Shown: positions 20,918 to 30,930, numbered from the stretch's first letter. The stretch: DNA of 64,000 nt from Notospermus geniculatus (GCA_002633025.1 NMRB01000878.1:119217-183216); one strand, 5' to 3'. The notes: generated from the sequence alone by a model not told the origin. Made by a program: numbers and translations.

Positions 20918-21976
20918 ACATCGAAGGCCAATCCAGTCGACCCGCAAAGGTATGAACAGCGCCACGACGTGTCAGCCGCGGTATTTGGCGGTACTAACTG
21001 CTAAATCACTGAACGAAAGCGAGGCAGTGACGTAGGCGTAGCAGACGCTATAAAACAATCACTAATTACGCACGATTAGTCAGACGTTTGAAGGTGGCGT
21101 GAAGTTTACATGTTGATGGATGTTTCTCTACGAAAGTTGCCGAAAATTTCATCGAAATCGGTTCAGTTTTGGCCGAGTTATCGATCGAAAGGTAACCTTG
21201 TGTTTTCGAAAACAGGCGTGCTTCAAAGTGCGTACACTTTCTTGGAATAGAATTTTGAAACTTCTGCTTAGGTCATTCGGGTTGTTATAACATAGAAGAA
21301 TCCACATGCGAAGCGTGGTTTTATGCACGCATGTCTGAGGGGTTGAAAATCACCCCGGAACACAACCACATTTTCAAGAAATCTCCTTCCCTTTATCCAT
21401 TGTCTACTGGTTCCATGGGCTCCGACGGTGGCGCTGACTGCTAGATTCGTCAATCAGCGCCACGTCGACGTCCAAGGAACCAGGTTATGGCTGCGAGAAT
21501 CGTTACCTACTGCTGTTCAAACTGCGTACAAAAAATTGGAATACCATGCCGAAGTATGAAATTTGACAGATTGGAGATTGATAGTTTCTTCGTCTATTCA
21601 GTTTTGCTGGTTTTATGCAGGCAAATATTTATGGAGTTATGGCGATGTTTTTAACAACACCCTACTCCAAATGACCTCCAATTCTGTGCGTAGGAAGAAA
21701 TTTCTTAAATGATTTCTCTTCACTCGTTTGCTTGATGCCAAAATAAATTACACTAATGGAAAGCTCAGTGTCTTAGCTAAACACTGATATATGGTTTATG
21801 TGGTTGAATTTCAACGGTCTTCTCGATAAACGCAATTTTGTACGAGGTGTCCGATTTCTCGAATGAGGTACTCGAGAAGCCTCGTCGAGGGCCCCGATCG
21901 CCTATTATTTTCCCGCGCGCAAAATAAATCTGCCGTAGAAAAGGACCTTTGCGGGTCGACTGAATCTGCCAATGTA
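20918..21976. other. Spacer between GPCR genes 0 and 1
   Basis: No exon recognised. The sequence GCGCCACGACGTGTCAGC near 20950 and a partner-like GACTGCTAGATTCGTCAATC AGCGCCACGTCGACG stretch near 21440-21470 hint at an old element. Otherwise featureless. Confidence 0.35.
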
Positions 21977-22675
21977 ATGCCTCCATCAACTGAGCTAGTT
22001 CTCAGTACGTTCTTGAAAATGTTGCCGAACGAGATCGACCTGTGTGCGAACGGAGTGGACGTTATGGCAACATTTTACAAACTTTATGGACGGGCTCGGA
22101 CGGGAAGGGTGCTCCAGAACTTCGACGCATTATTTGGCCAACGTAAAGCTACGTTTACAATGTAGCTGACATGCGGAATGCGGATTGCGGAACGCAGAAG
22201 CGGAAAATGCAATGCATTTTCGCATACAACATATCGCTTCCGCCGGGGATTCCGCATCCCTACAATGTTAGAAATTATTAATTTTACAATAGTAATTTTG
22301 TAGTAATTTTACAGAAATTGCCTGCAGTAGAGTCCCCAGCACTTTCTGTAAATTTACATATGGTATATGATTCATGTTTTCCTGTATTGGTTGGACTCTA
22401 TTGGACATCCCATTATGATGCCTTCTGAGAGCAGTATGAAAATATAATTTGGTCAGCCTCCAGTCAAGTCTCTCTTAACATTTATTTAAGTCTGTAATTT
22501 TACAGATCCGGTCCTGCGGACTCTGCTGCACAGATTTTCTGTAAAATCCTCTGTTATTTCTAACAGTGATAGCGCATTCAGGGTGTCAGCTAAACGCAGC
22601 TTTACACGTTCTAGCCCGTTTTACGATTTTTATAGGACGGTGGGACAGGACGTTTTGAGAACTACTTCAGTGTGA
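21977..22675. mobile_element. ACTAGTTCTCA MITE, member 1, with nested insertions
   Basis: The left end (GAGCTAGTTCTCAGTACGTT) and right end (GAGAACTACTTCAGTGTGAG) are inverted, with interior TGGACGGGCTCGGACGGGAA and GTTCTAGCCCGTTTTACGAT blocks. Two other MITEs (about 22144-22262 and 22263-22568) sit in the middle. The complete uninterrupted member is 27653-27878. Right halves also occur at about 27320-27400 and 32245-32310; fragments at 49525-49615 and 58318-58530. Confidence 0.75.
22263..22568. mobile_element. MITE of the CACTGTTA family, second member
   Basis: CAATGTTAGAAATTATT at the left pairs with TTATTTCTAACAGTG at the right. The interior repeats TTTTACAGAAAT and TGTAAATTTACA. Related to 7942-8197 by ends and motif content. 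Confidence 0.7.
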
Positions 22676-22826
22676 GTACCTTAAATGAAGATTTTTCTGG
22701 AAAACCCACAATCTACCGATGAACTCTTATCAGCGGCACTTTTATTCGGTTGTTTCAACTCGTATACGGTATTCCTTTGCCTTCCAATAAAGACGTAGGC
22801 TATGATACTGTACAGAAACCGTTGGT

Positions 22827-23057
22827 GTATAAAAAGATTCACCAGCGTCGGCTAAATAAAACTTGTTTGTCCGCCAGCGCTGAAAACCTCAGATTGATCA
22901 CAAAAATACCCATACCATATCAAGACTAACGTACGTGTCGCGTCAACGTTCAGCACCTAGTGTGGATAAGTTGCTTGAATTCACAAACTTACATGTATTA
23001 TAGCTATTAATCTCAGCTATTTTGGTATTCAAGACAAGCAGACAGGCTGGTTTAAAG
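22827..23057 (+). promoter_or_regulatory. Upstream region of GPCR gene 1 with TATA-like motifs
   Basis: The block from GTGTATAAAAAGATTCACC (22827) to GGTTTAAAGTGCAGG (23049) is conserved upstream of genes 1, 2 and 3. At the second motif genes 2 and 3 have TATAAAG (28012, 32688) but gene 1 has TTTAAAG. One of the two motifs could be the core promoter. Location of transcription start is inference. Confidence 0.4.
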
Positions 23058-23110
23058 TGCAGGTTACAGATTAGTGGTTAGGTTCAGTATTATTGTCCAA
23101 TGGTGAAGTC

Positions 23111-23325
23111 AAACGTACATTCAGTTCGTTCCCACATCCCACAATTCACTGTGCGATGGGGAACATCCGGTGCAGACGACAGCAGCCGTGGCAGCAGACG
23201 ATAGCGGATTTTATCTGCGCGTCCGTGGTGATGTTTACATCATCACTGACAGCCATGACAGCTTTCTGTGGGCCGACCGGATGTCCCCCAGCGCGCGGTG
23301 CATTATGAGATTTGTGAAATATCAG
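23111..23325. mobile_element. Insertion in the 5' region of GPCR gene 1
   Basis: Gene 3 reads directly from CAATGGTAAAGTCAAATGTA into TTCCAAATTGCCTGCAGG, whereas gene 1 carries about 210 extra bases. The extra segment has imperfect inverted halves (CACATCCCACAATTCACTG and GCGCGGTGCATTATGAGATT regions, with ACATCCGG and CCGGATGT inside). Probably a decayed MITE. Confidence 0.55.
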
Positions 23326-23465
23326 AATGTATTGCAAATAGTGCCTGCAGGTCAACCTGCAACCTGCAGACTATGCACAATAATGTCACATTGCCTTATC
23401 GACTCCATGTAGTAAAAAACGCGGACTCTCTTGGCCTACTGATTTACCGTGACCACAGCAAGAGT

Positions 23466-23833
23466 ATGGGACACGTGGAAGGATATGTACAGCACAACTT
23501 CTCTGGAATCCATACGGTTGCTGTTACTGAATCCAGTTGGACAATAGGAATTCGAATTGGAACAGAACATAGTACCTACTTCTTGCGTATTGTATATGTA
23601 CTGTACAATGTTGTCACCTACCTCCTGTTTGTGATTGTAGCGGTTGGCGTTCCAGGCAACATTCTGACCGTCATTGTGGCTGCAATGAGCCACAATAGAA
23701 GACACACTGCAAGCGTCTATATGATTGGCTTAGCTATTACTGATGGCATTATTCTTCTTGAACTCGGGATTGTTGGAGGCATGTGGCGAAGTGGCTTAGC
23801 AACATTTTGGCCATCCAGAGAACTGGAATTCGA
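23466..23833 (+). CDS. GPCR gene 1 exon 1
   Basis: Begins at the first in-frame ATG shared by the paralogues (MGHVEGYVQHNF). The N-terminal extracellular part is about 40 residues with an NFS sequon. The second sequon of genes 2 and 3 (NWT) is changed to SSW here. Ends GAATTCGA|GTAAGG, leaving phase 2. Confidence 0.7.
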
Positions 23834-24000
23834 GTAAGGGTATACAAGGTCGGAATACTTTGCCTTGAAAGGAAGCTGTTGAAGTCGAAAGGGTTGTTTC
23901 TATGATGCACGGTTAGTGCGACGACTAGGTTAGCTAACCGTATCCGCAAACGTAACAAATGGTTAGCTTGTTAGACCGACATTTTTTCCAGGGTACTTTT

Positions 24001-24262
24001 GTCTACGACTTATCACGGATCCTTATACGTATACGGATCGAAATGTACACAAAATTTGTCCTCGTTGTACAGAATTCTATCCATATACATATAGGGATCC
24101 GTGATAAGTCGCTGACTCCGTAATATGTTTTTTATCTGTTAAAAGATTCATATATATTATATTCATATATTGTACATATACGGATCAAAATGTACACAAA
24201 ATTTGTCCTCGTTGAATTCTCTCCGTATACGTGATAAGTCGCTGATCTCAACCCCCCATATA
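24001..24262. mobile_element. GGAGGTTGAGATCAGCGAC MITE remnant, gene 1 intron 1
   Basis: Halves with ACTTATCACGGATCC and GGATCCGTGATAAGTCGCTG are present, and the segment from ATACGGATC to GTGATAAGTCGCTGATCTCA is partly duplicated (24170-24250). Intact members are at 30348-30490 and 33568-33710 in the same intron of genes 2 and 3, so the insertion predates the gene duplications. Confidence 0.7.
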
Positions 24263-24282
24263 TATTTTTTTTACCTTAAAAG

Positions 24283-24505
24283 GTTCATATATTTTGTGAT
24301 GTACGCCTGTGCGATGACATCAGGAATCACGTTAGCAGCGATGTCGTTGGATCGGTTCATTGCTGTCCGGTATCACCAATGGTTGCCAAAAGAGTATGCA
24401 TCGTTACCAACGCCAGAATTATAGTCATTATCATCAATGTGTTAATTGTTGGGGCAAATGTGTCGACATTCTTCTGCCATACGTACATCAAGGACAGCGT
24501 TACAG
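24283..24505 (+). pseudogene. GPCR gene 1 exon 2, 2-bp insertion
   Basis: Acceptor CCTTAAAAG|GTTCATATAT and donor TTACAG|GTAAGG match genes 2 and 3. Length is 223 instead of 221. The extra two bases near 24371 shift the frame after AVRY. Confidence 0.8.
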
Positions 24506-24850
24506 GTAAGGATTTATATGCCATCAACAAGCCAAATAGTTAACAGCGCCAGAAATAATATTGTGTAGTTATGATAAAGTGAACATCCGTAGCGTTTTGA
24601 AGGCCTACGTTTCATTCAACATTTGAACTGACGGCGATTTGGTTTGTTTTCCGTACTGTTCTAGTTCTATTCTAATAAGGATAAGCTAAACGCTCACTGA
24701 AGGGCCCTTTTTCACAAAACGGCAGGTGAGCACAATGTAAGCTACATTGTATGCCTAGTGACTCGACGGGAAAAGGAAGCAGGAAAAACCCGACGCAGTT
24801 TTTTACGCACGTTGTTTTACTGTGTTTTTCAACAACGTTTTCTCGGTTAA

Positions 24851-25200
24851 AGCGAATGGCTCGCGGGGTTTGTTTTGATTTTTGGTGGTACCTCCCATAG
24901 AGAGGCAAAGCCGTGCTCCAGTCATAGGCAAAACCTGTGCAAATATGCGAACGTGCACCTGGAGACGAGGTTGCATTAAAAATTTGTTAAAATGGGTTAA
25001 TGACATTTTCAAATTCAGTCGGTCAGAATGTACATTTTGTACTGTTCACATTGATTTCGAAGCGGCAGATTTTGCAGAATACGCCTCCGAAGTTTGGCTG
25101 TCTAATGCATTAATCGTTCTTTCGCCTTTTTCTCAAAACGGCGCTTGATTTGAGGACATGTCAACAAACAACTGTCAACAAACCCCGCGAGCCATTTGCT
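24851..25200. mobile_element. TTAA-flanked MITE (piggyBac-like target), copy 1
   Basis: AGCGAATGGCTCGCGGGGTT at the left pairs with AACCCCGCGAGCCATTTGCT at the right. TTAA lies on both sides (24847-24850, 25201-25204). Gene 2 (about 31205) shows the empty site with one TTAA. The second copy is 50124-50499. TTAA duplication is the hallmark of piggyBac targeting; the ends are not classic piggyBac termini. Confidence 0.85.
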
Positions 25201-25515
25201 TTAACCTTGCAGAGCTTTGGAAATTCCGCAAATGTAGTTCTTGTGTCATGCGCACATGTAAGAGAAAATCACAGTATGACAAAAAATTAAGGGGAAGAAA
25301 CGTGTTCGGCCTGTCAAGAGCAAGATCAAGATACCAGGATAGAGAAAACTAAGCTTCATTTGATTAACCTGCGCGGACCCTGAATGCAACTACATGTACC
25401 GGTACATGTAAACATGTAGTCCCAGGCTTCAAGCAAGGGCCTTCAAGCGTGAGTTCGAGGAACAGTCTGTTCTTATCTCTCTATGGAAATGTTTTTATGT
25501 CATTTAGCTTTCCTA

Positions 25516-26529
25516 CACTCTTAGCCGAAAAGGTTCTTTGAGGGTTCTTTGAAGAACCCCTGGGTTCTATATAGAACCCTAAGGTTCTTTGCTGCATTGG
25601 TAGAACCCATAGGGTTCTTTGACGAGCGAAAAGGTTCTTTGAGGGTTCTTTGAAGAACACCTGGGTTCTATACGTGTATAGAACCCTAAGGTTCTTTGCT
25701 GCATTGGTAGAACCGACGAGCGAAAAGGTTCTTTGAGGGTTCTTTGAAGAACACCTGGGTTCTATATAGAACCCTAAGGTTCTTTGCTGCATTGGGTAGA
25801 ACCCATAGGGTTCTTTGACGAGCGTAAACCCAGATAGCAACAATTATGTTCTAATTCGCAATAATTTAATACAGAACCGATGACTCACGAAAACAAACAA
25901 ATAAGTATGTTGATAAACTATGGTTTGAAATATGAGACACAAATTTTAGGTTGTGGTTGTTTCTCTTTCAAAGTTATAAAGACTATAATTGTATAACATA
26001 AACCATACAAGAATATGTGCTGTGCATTGGTATACCCCATCCAACTGAACTCTGTGTAGCTTCACGGCCTATTGGCTAAGATTAAAGTTATATTACATTC
26101 AAGAGGTGCAGACTTGCTTCATGGTGAATCTGCCCTTTCCCTTGTGCCAACCTGGCTCAAGCATGGAGGTATTCTTAATAATACCTCCATGGCTCAGGCA
26201 AGGCGGGGGAAGTTTGTACAGGTGGACATTGCAAATTCAACGATCAGGACCGATATGGCTCTACCGACACTTGTCGAATTGCCACCAATGGCCCACTAAT
26301 TTGCCCGGAAGGTGCCCCCGAAATCACATCAATTTCCCTTTAGTGTTTTGAGGGTTCTTTACCAAGGGTTCTTTAACAGAACCCTTTAGTGTTTTGAGGG
26401 TTCTTTACCAAAGGGTTCTTTTACAGAACCCTTTCAGAGGGTTCTATATAGAACCTTTTGGGGTTCTCCAGGTGTAGCATGTCAAAGAACCCTAAAAGGT
26501 TCTATCTGGAACCTTTTCGGCTAAGAGTG
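25516..26529. mobile_element. AGAACC-palindrome MITE, copy 2 (1014 bp), TA target
   Basis: Ends CACTCTTAGCCGAAAAGGTT and AACCTTTTCGGCTAAGAGTG are perfect inverted repeats. TA flanks both sides (25514-25515, 26530-26531). Genes 2 and 3 supply empty sites (about 31532 and 40875). It lies 21 bp upstream of exon 3 of GPCR gene 1, so it displaces the normal polypyrimidine tract and branch-point region. Subterminal palindrome arrays are longer than in copy 1. Confidence 0.9.
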
Positions 26530-26550
26530 TATTTCTTTTTTTCCGAAAAG

Positions 26551-27035
26551 GAATCGAGGTGATTGTGCCATCAGTACCAGGACACCCCGAATACGAGATT
26601 CTATTCACCAATTTCCAGTTGATATTTGGAAGTGTTCTTCCATCAATCATAATCATAGTCAGCAACATTGGAATTGTTCTGACTGTGCGCGGAGCTTCAA
26701 AGAATCGAGCAAAAATGGCTGTTGGACTGGATGGGAGGAGAGACCAACGAGAAAAACAGTTGACATCGATGCTGGTCATTGTAAGCATGGCATATTTGTG
26801 TACGACTATACCATACAGGGTTTTCATGGCGTTGCTCGAGATTCCGGCTGTAGCGGAAGCTAATAATGTAAAAGACACCTTTTCTAATGCACTGTTTAAT
26901 ACATTAGATTATTTTTTCTTTGATATCTGGGTGTGTAATCATGCAGTTAACTTTTACTTGTACTGCCTCGCAGGAGGAGAGAAGTACAGGCAGGACACAA
27001 AAGTGATCTTAAAGAAGTTGTTCTGCTTTTTGTGA
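26551..27035 (+). CDS. GPCR gene 1 exon 3
   Basis: Open for 485 nt. Encodes the second extracellular loop end (GIEVIVPSVPGHPEYEILF), TM5 to TM7 and a short basic tail ending LKKLFCFL. Nearly identical to gene 2; differences include V for M in the CNHAVNF lead-in (DIWVCNH). Confidence 0.75.
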
Positions 27036-27193
27036 AGGTCAAACTGCCGATGTAAACACAGTTTTTTTTGTGGAACCAACGCCTTTTTACACGGTGCGGG
27101 TTCGAGGAAACCTACCACCACCCTCCTTGGGCGGGTTCGGTTCAGGTGGATTCATCACTTTCACACTGTGCGGCTTGGGAACTTCGAGGCATT

Positions 27194-27312
27194 TGGTCAT
27201 ATGAATAAAGATTAGTAAATGCTTTTACTTGAATTTTGCAATACAAATGTACTAGGCGATGCTATGCAAATCTGAAGGTAAAGCATTTGATAGTCTTTAT
27301 TCATATGAGCCA
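27194..27312. mobile_element. 119-bp MITE with Harbinger-like ends
   Basis: TGGTCATATGAATAAAGATT at the left and TCTTTATTCATATGAGCCA at the right are inverted and resemble the ends of the Harbinger at 9915 (TGGGTGATATGAATAAAAA). The paralogous site at 32225 is empty. The duplication is only 2-3 bp within ATTA, compatible with the 3-bp TWA preference of PIF/Harbinger. Confidence 0.75.
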
Positions 27313-27652
27313 TTATTTGGCCAACGTTCTAGCCCGTTTTACGATTTTTTTAGGACGGCGGGGCAGGACGTTTTGAGAACTACTTCAGTGTGAGTACCTT
27401 AAATGAAGATTTTGCTGGAAAACCCACAATCTACCGATGAACTCTATCAGCAGCACTTAATAGTCTTCGGTTGTTTCATCTCGTGTACGGTATCCCTTTG
27501 CCTTCCAATAAAGACGTGTATGATACTATACAGAAACCGTTGGTGTATAAAAAGATTCACCAGCGTCGGCTAAATAAAACTTGTTTGTCCGCCAGCGCTG
27601 AAACGCTCAGATTGATCACAAAAATACCCATACCATATCAAGGCTAATACCC

Positions 27653-27878
27653 CCATCACACTGAGTTAGTTCTCAGTACGTTCTTGAAAATTTTGCCGAA
27701 CGGGCTCAAACTGTGTGCGAACGTAGTGGCAACTTTTTACAGTCTTTTTACGAACTTCATGGACGGGAAGGGTGCTCCAGAACATCGAAGCATTATTTGG
27801 CGAAGGGTTACACGTTCTAGCCCGTTTTACGATTTTTTAGGACGGGGCAGGACGTTTTGAGAACTACTCCAGTGTGAC
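27653..27878. mobile_element. ACTAGTTCTCA MITE, complete member
   Basis: TCACACTGAGTTAGTTCTCA at the left pairs with GAGAACTACTCCAGTGTGA at the right, with the internal GACGGGAAGGGTGCTCCAGA marker. Gene 3 lacks it at the corresponding site (about 32563), so it postdates that duplication. Confidence 0.75.
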
Positions 27879-28011
27879 AGGCCCTTAACGTACGTGTCGC
27901 GTCAACGTTTAGCAGTTGTAGTGTGGATAAGTTGCTTGAATTCACAAACTTACATGTATTATAGCTATTCATCTCAGTTATTTTGGTATACAAGGCAAGC
28001 AGACAGGCTGG

Positions 28012-28018
28012 TATAAAG
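28012..28018 (+). promoter_or_regulatory. TATA-box candidate, GPCR gene 2
   Basis: TATAAAG in the conserved context GGCTGGTATAAAGTGCAGGT, shared with gene 3. Another TATA-like motif (GTGTATAAAAAG) lies about 465 bp upstream. A 284-bp MITE has since inserted between this motif and the coding exon. Confidence 0.4.
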
Positions 28019-28065
28019 TGCAGGTTGCAGAATTAATGGTTAGCGTCAGTGTTAGTGTCCAATGA

Positions 28066-28349
28066 CAGGGGCGTACGCCGGCGGGGGGGGGGGNNGGGGG
28101 GGGGGGGGGTGCACTTCTGGGTGCTCGTGCACCCACTCCCCCACAGCAGTAGGAGAGTTCCGCTCTGGGCTAGCAGAAAAAAATCAACCTTGTAATCATG
28201 TAAATTTTGGCTAAGAATAGGTCCCCCCAAACCCCCCTTCGGAGCGCAGTTGCTCTTCAGCATACTGTCAAATTTCAGGCCTAGGCTGCAGGAGTTCCGC
28301 TTTCACAAAAATGTGAACCTCCCCAGGCTCAGACCAGCGTACGCCCCTG
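28066..28349. mobile_element. CAGGGGCGTACGC MITE with poly-G and Ns
   Basis: CAGGGGCGTACGC and GCGTACGCCCCTG are perfect inverted ends. A G run with two unresolved bases lies at 28081-28109. The empty site is in genes 1 and 3 (CCAATGGTGAAG and CCAATGGTAAAG); here ATG/AATG is duplicated. It sits in the 5' region of the intact GPCR gene 2. Confidence 0.8.
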
Positions 28350-28516
28350 AATGGTGAAGTGAAATGTATTCCAAATAGTATTGCCTGCAGGTCAACCTGC
28401 AACCTGCAGACTATGCACAGCATGTCACATTGCCTCATCGTCTCCATGCAGTCAAAAACACGGACTCTCTTGTCCCACTGATTTACCGCGACCGCAGCAC
28501 TGAAAAATCTACGAGC

Positions 28517-28887
28517 ATGGGATACGTGGGAGGATATGTGCAGCACAACTTCTCTGGAATCCATACGGTTGCTGTTACTGAATTCAATTGGACAATAGGA
28601 ATTCGAATTGCAACAGAACGTAGTACCACCTACTTCTTGCGTATTGTATATGTACTGTACAATGTTGTCAACTACCTCCTGTTTGTGATTGTGGCAGTTG
28701 GCGTTCCAGGAAACATTCTGACCGTCATGGTGGCTGCAATGAGCCACAATAGAAGACACACTGGAAGCGTCTATATGATTGGCTTAGCTATTCCTGATGG
28801 CATTATTCTTCTTCAACTCGGGATTGGTGGAACGATATGGCGAAGTGGCTTAGCAACATTTTGGCCATCCAGAGAACTGGAATTCGA
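28517..28887 (+). CDS. Class A (rhodopsin-like) GPCR gene 2, exon 1
   Basis: First exon of the only apparently intact receptor of the cluster (exons 28517-28887, 30516-30736, 31553-32037; about 358 residues). A seven-helix plasma-membrane receptor expected to couple an extracellular, probably peptide-like, ligand to G proteins; ligand unknown. The exon encodes MGYVGGYVQHNFSG, an N-terminus of about 45 residues with two sequons (NFS, NWT), TM1 with the GN motif (VPGNILTVMVAAMS), and TM2 (LAIPDGIILLQLG) with the conserved Asp. The start is the first in-frame ATG. The frame is open further upstream without Met. Ends GAATTCGA|GTAAGT, phase 2. Confidence 0.75.
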
Positions 28888-28960
28888 GTAAGTGTAAGGT
28901 CGGAATATTTTCCCTTGAAAGGAAGCTTATGACGCATGGTTTGAGCGACGACGACGGTTC

Positions 28961-29337
28961 GGCCAAGTAAAAAAATACTCATGTTTATCGTCCCCGCCCG
29001 TGCCTAAAATCAGGGCCGCACCAAATTTTTTTTTATTTTTTTATTTTTGAATTTTGCACCAGAAAAACACTCCGCACAAGCGCAATAGCGCTTCCGCTGT
29101 ATGTTTGTTACAATTGATTTGTTAGTGCTGTTAGTGGGGCAGAAATTGAAAGTAAAAAGCAACAAAGACTGACTGTGACCATGGTCGATGGTGACTCTTG
29201 TCATCTGAGGGGCAATATTCATGATATTGCCCTCTGGAAACCCATCTTCCAAAATAAAAAATAAAAATAAAAAGTGCCCCCTTGCCAATTTTGAGGGACC
29301 AGGTGGACGATAAACATAAGTATTTTTTTACTTGGCC
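28961..29337. mobile_element. MITE 1 in intron 1 of GPCR gene 2
   Basis: GGCCAAGTAAAAAAATACTC pairs with the right end GTATTTTTTTACTTGGCC; interior GTTTATCGTCC motifs are also inverted. 377 bp. Absent from the same intron in gene 3. Confidence 0.8.
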
Positions 29338-29343
29338 TTAGCT

Positions 29344-29853
29344 AAGGATCATCTCAAAATTATTTGAGTCTTTTCTAGAGTTTCAGATTGTAAAGTTCCA
29401 CTTGAAAAAGACCCCGGTTGGGGTCGAAAATTCGTGAATTCTGGAGATTGACTTCTTGTTTATTATCAAAATTATTTGAGGCCACAAAAGAAGAACATGT
29501 TTAGTGGGGGGGGGGGGTAATTTCAGCCTGCTGCTCTGTTCGTCTGTATAATTTGTTTGCATCTGTAAATGAGGTATACCGAGTGGCTGTACACACCTCC
29601 TGTAACAAACCACCTGCAAACAAACTATTCCAACCAGGCTTTTAGGGCTGGAAATATCCTGATTTTTGTATTCTCTGCCTTTTTGGCTTTGCATTTCAAC
29701 AGTTGAATGTATCATGGTCATAGTTCGATAGTTTCCAACCAAATAAAATTGATGATGCCAGAAGACGGTCTTGTTAGTCTCTTTGGGGGGAGGCTTGGGT
29801 GAGACTAAACATGTTCGTCTTTTGTGGCCTCAGGTAATTTTGAGATGATCCCT
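29344..29853. mobile_element. MITE 2 in intron 1 of GPCR gene 2
   Basis: AAGGATCATCTCAAAATTAT at the left pairs with AATTTTGAGATGATCCCTTA at the right. An inner pair (GAGGCCACAAAAGAAGAACA and TCGTCTTTTGTGGCCTC) suggests one element inside a partial copy of itself. A G run lies at 29508-29517. Confidence 0.75.
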
Positions 29854-29992
29854 TAGGCTGCAATTACATACAGTTACACGCTACACGTACACGCCGGTTA
29901 CCAATGGCTTCACAAAGGCCTCGCGACCGTGAAGCCATTGTTAAACGTGTACGTGTAGCGTGTACATGTAGCTGTATGTGATTGCAGCCTAA
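29853..29992. mobile_element. MITE 3 in intron 1 of GPCR gene 2
   Basis: TTAGGCTGCAATTACATACA pairs with TGTATGTGATTGCAGCCTAA at the right; inner TACACGCTACACGTACACG is also inverted. Begins where MITE 2 ends, so one inserted at the border of the other. Confidence 0.85.
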
Positions 29993-30121
29993 ACCGTATC
30001 CACAAACGCCGTCACAGATGGTAAGCGTGGTTCCGAAGACTTGGTATAGTTAGCTTGTTAGACCGACGTATACCAGGGTACTTTTGTCTACGTCATGTAT
30101 CCTATTGCTCAGGTGTACCCA

Positions 30122-30279
30122 GGGCTGGGTTGCACAAAACTCATGTTAGCGCTAACTTGGTGTTAGCGCTAACTTTGTGTTAAATGACGTAAAAAGACAA
30201 GGGATTTTTACGTCATCTAACATAAAGTTAGCGCTAACACCAAGTTAGCGCTATCGTGAGTTTTGTGCAACCGGCCCCA
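30122..30279. mobile_element. MITE 4 in intron 1 of GPCR gene 2
   Basis: GGGCTGGGTTGCACAAAACT at the left pairs with AGTTTTGTGCAACCGGCCCC at the right, with repeated GTTAGCGCTAAC palindromes. Gene 3 at about 33480 shows the empty site (GTGTACCCAAGACGAC). Confidence 0.85.
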
Positions 30280-30347
30280 GGACGACAAGCCACACTCTGA
30301 GTTCCGGGCATCTGTGCCAGTATGTGAGAATCTCGTGTTCTCAACAA

Positions 30348-30490
30348 TAGGGAGGTTGATATGAGTGACTTATCACGGATCACTTATACGTATACGGATC
30401 GAAATGTACACAAAATGTGTCCTCGTTGAACAGAATTCTATCCATTATACGTATATGGATCCGTGATAAGTCGCTGATCTCAACCTCCCT
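30348..30490. mobile_element. AGGGAGGTTGAGA MITE, gene 2 intron 1
   Basis: Starts AGGGAGGTTGATATGAGTGA and ends GCTGATCTCAACCTCCCT, inverted, with inner TTATCACGGATC and GGATCCGTGATAA. The same element is at the orthologous place in gene 3 and, decayed, in gene 1. Confidence 0.8.
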
Positions 30491-30515
30491 AATGTGTTTT
30501 TTATCTTGCTAAAAG

Positions 30516-30736
30516 GTTCATATATTTTGTGATGTACGCCTGTGCGATGACATCAGGAATCACGTTAGCAGCCATGTCGTTGGATCGGTTAATTGCTGTC
30601 CGGTATCCAATGGTTGCCAAAAGAGTATGCATTGTTACCAATGCCAAAATTATAGTCATTATCATCAATGTGTTAATTGTTGGGGCAAATGTGTCGACAT
30701 TCTTCTGCCATACGTACATCAAGGACAGCGTTACAG
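30516..30736 (+). CDS. GPCR gene 2, exon 2
   Basis: 221 nt between GCTAAAAG and GTAAGG. Completes the split Glu codon and encodes FIYFVMYACAMTSGITLAAM, then SLDRLIAVRYP at the base of TM3 (DRL in place of the usual DRY) and TM4 (KIIVIIINVLIVGANVSTFF). It ends with CHTYIKDSVT plus one base of a Gly codon. The Trp normal in TM4 is absent, so family assignment within class A stays open. Confidence 0.8.
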
Positions 30737-30930
30737 GTAAGGATTTAATGCCAACAACACGCCAAATAGTTAATAACGCCAGGAATGTTTTGCAGTTTTG
30801 ATAAGTGAACATCCGTAGCATTTTGAAGGCCTACGTTTCACAAACCAATTTCCATTCAACATTTGAACTGACGGCGATTTGGTTTGTTTTCCGTACTGTT
30901 GAACTAGTTATATTGTAATAAGGATACACC

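Larger units (their letters stand above)
23466..27035 (+). pseudogene. Class A GPCR gene 1: frameshifted in exon 2
   Basis: Three exons with conserved junctions: 23466-23833, 24283-24505 and 26551-27035. Exon 1 runs from MGHVEGYVQHNFSG through TM1 (PGNILTVIVAAMS) and TM2 (SVYMIGLAITDGIILL). Exon 2 has TM3 with SLDRFIAVRY and TM4. It is 2 bp longer than the paralogues (GTATCACCAATGG versus GTATCCAATGG near 24371), so the frame is lost just after the DR-containing motif. Exon 3 is open and very close to gene 2. Intron 2 (2 kb) contains a TTAA MITE and the 1014-bp AGAACC element. Without an unseen compensating change or assembly error it is a pseudogene. Confidence 0.8.
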
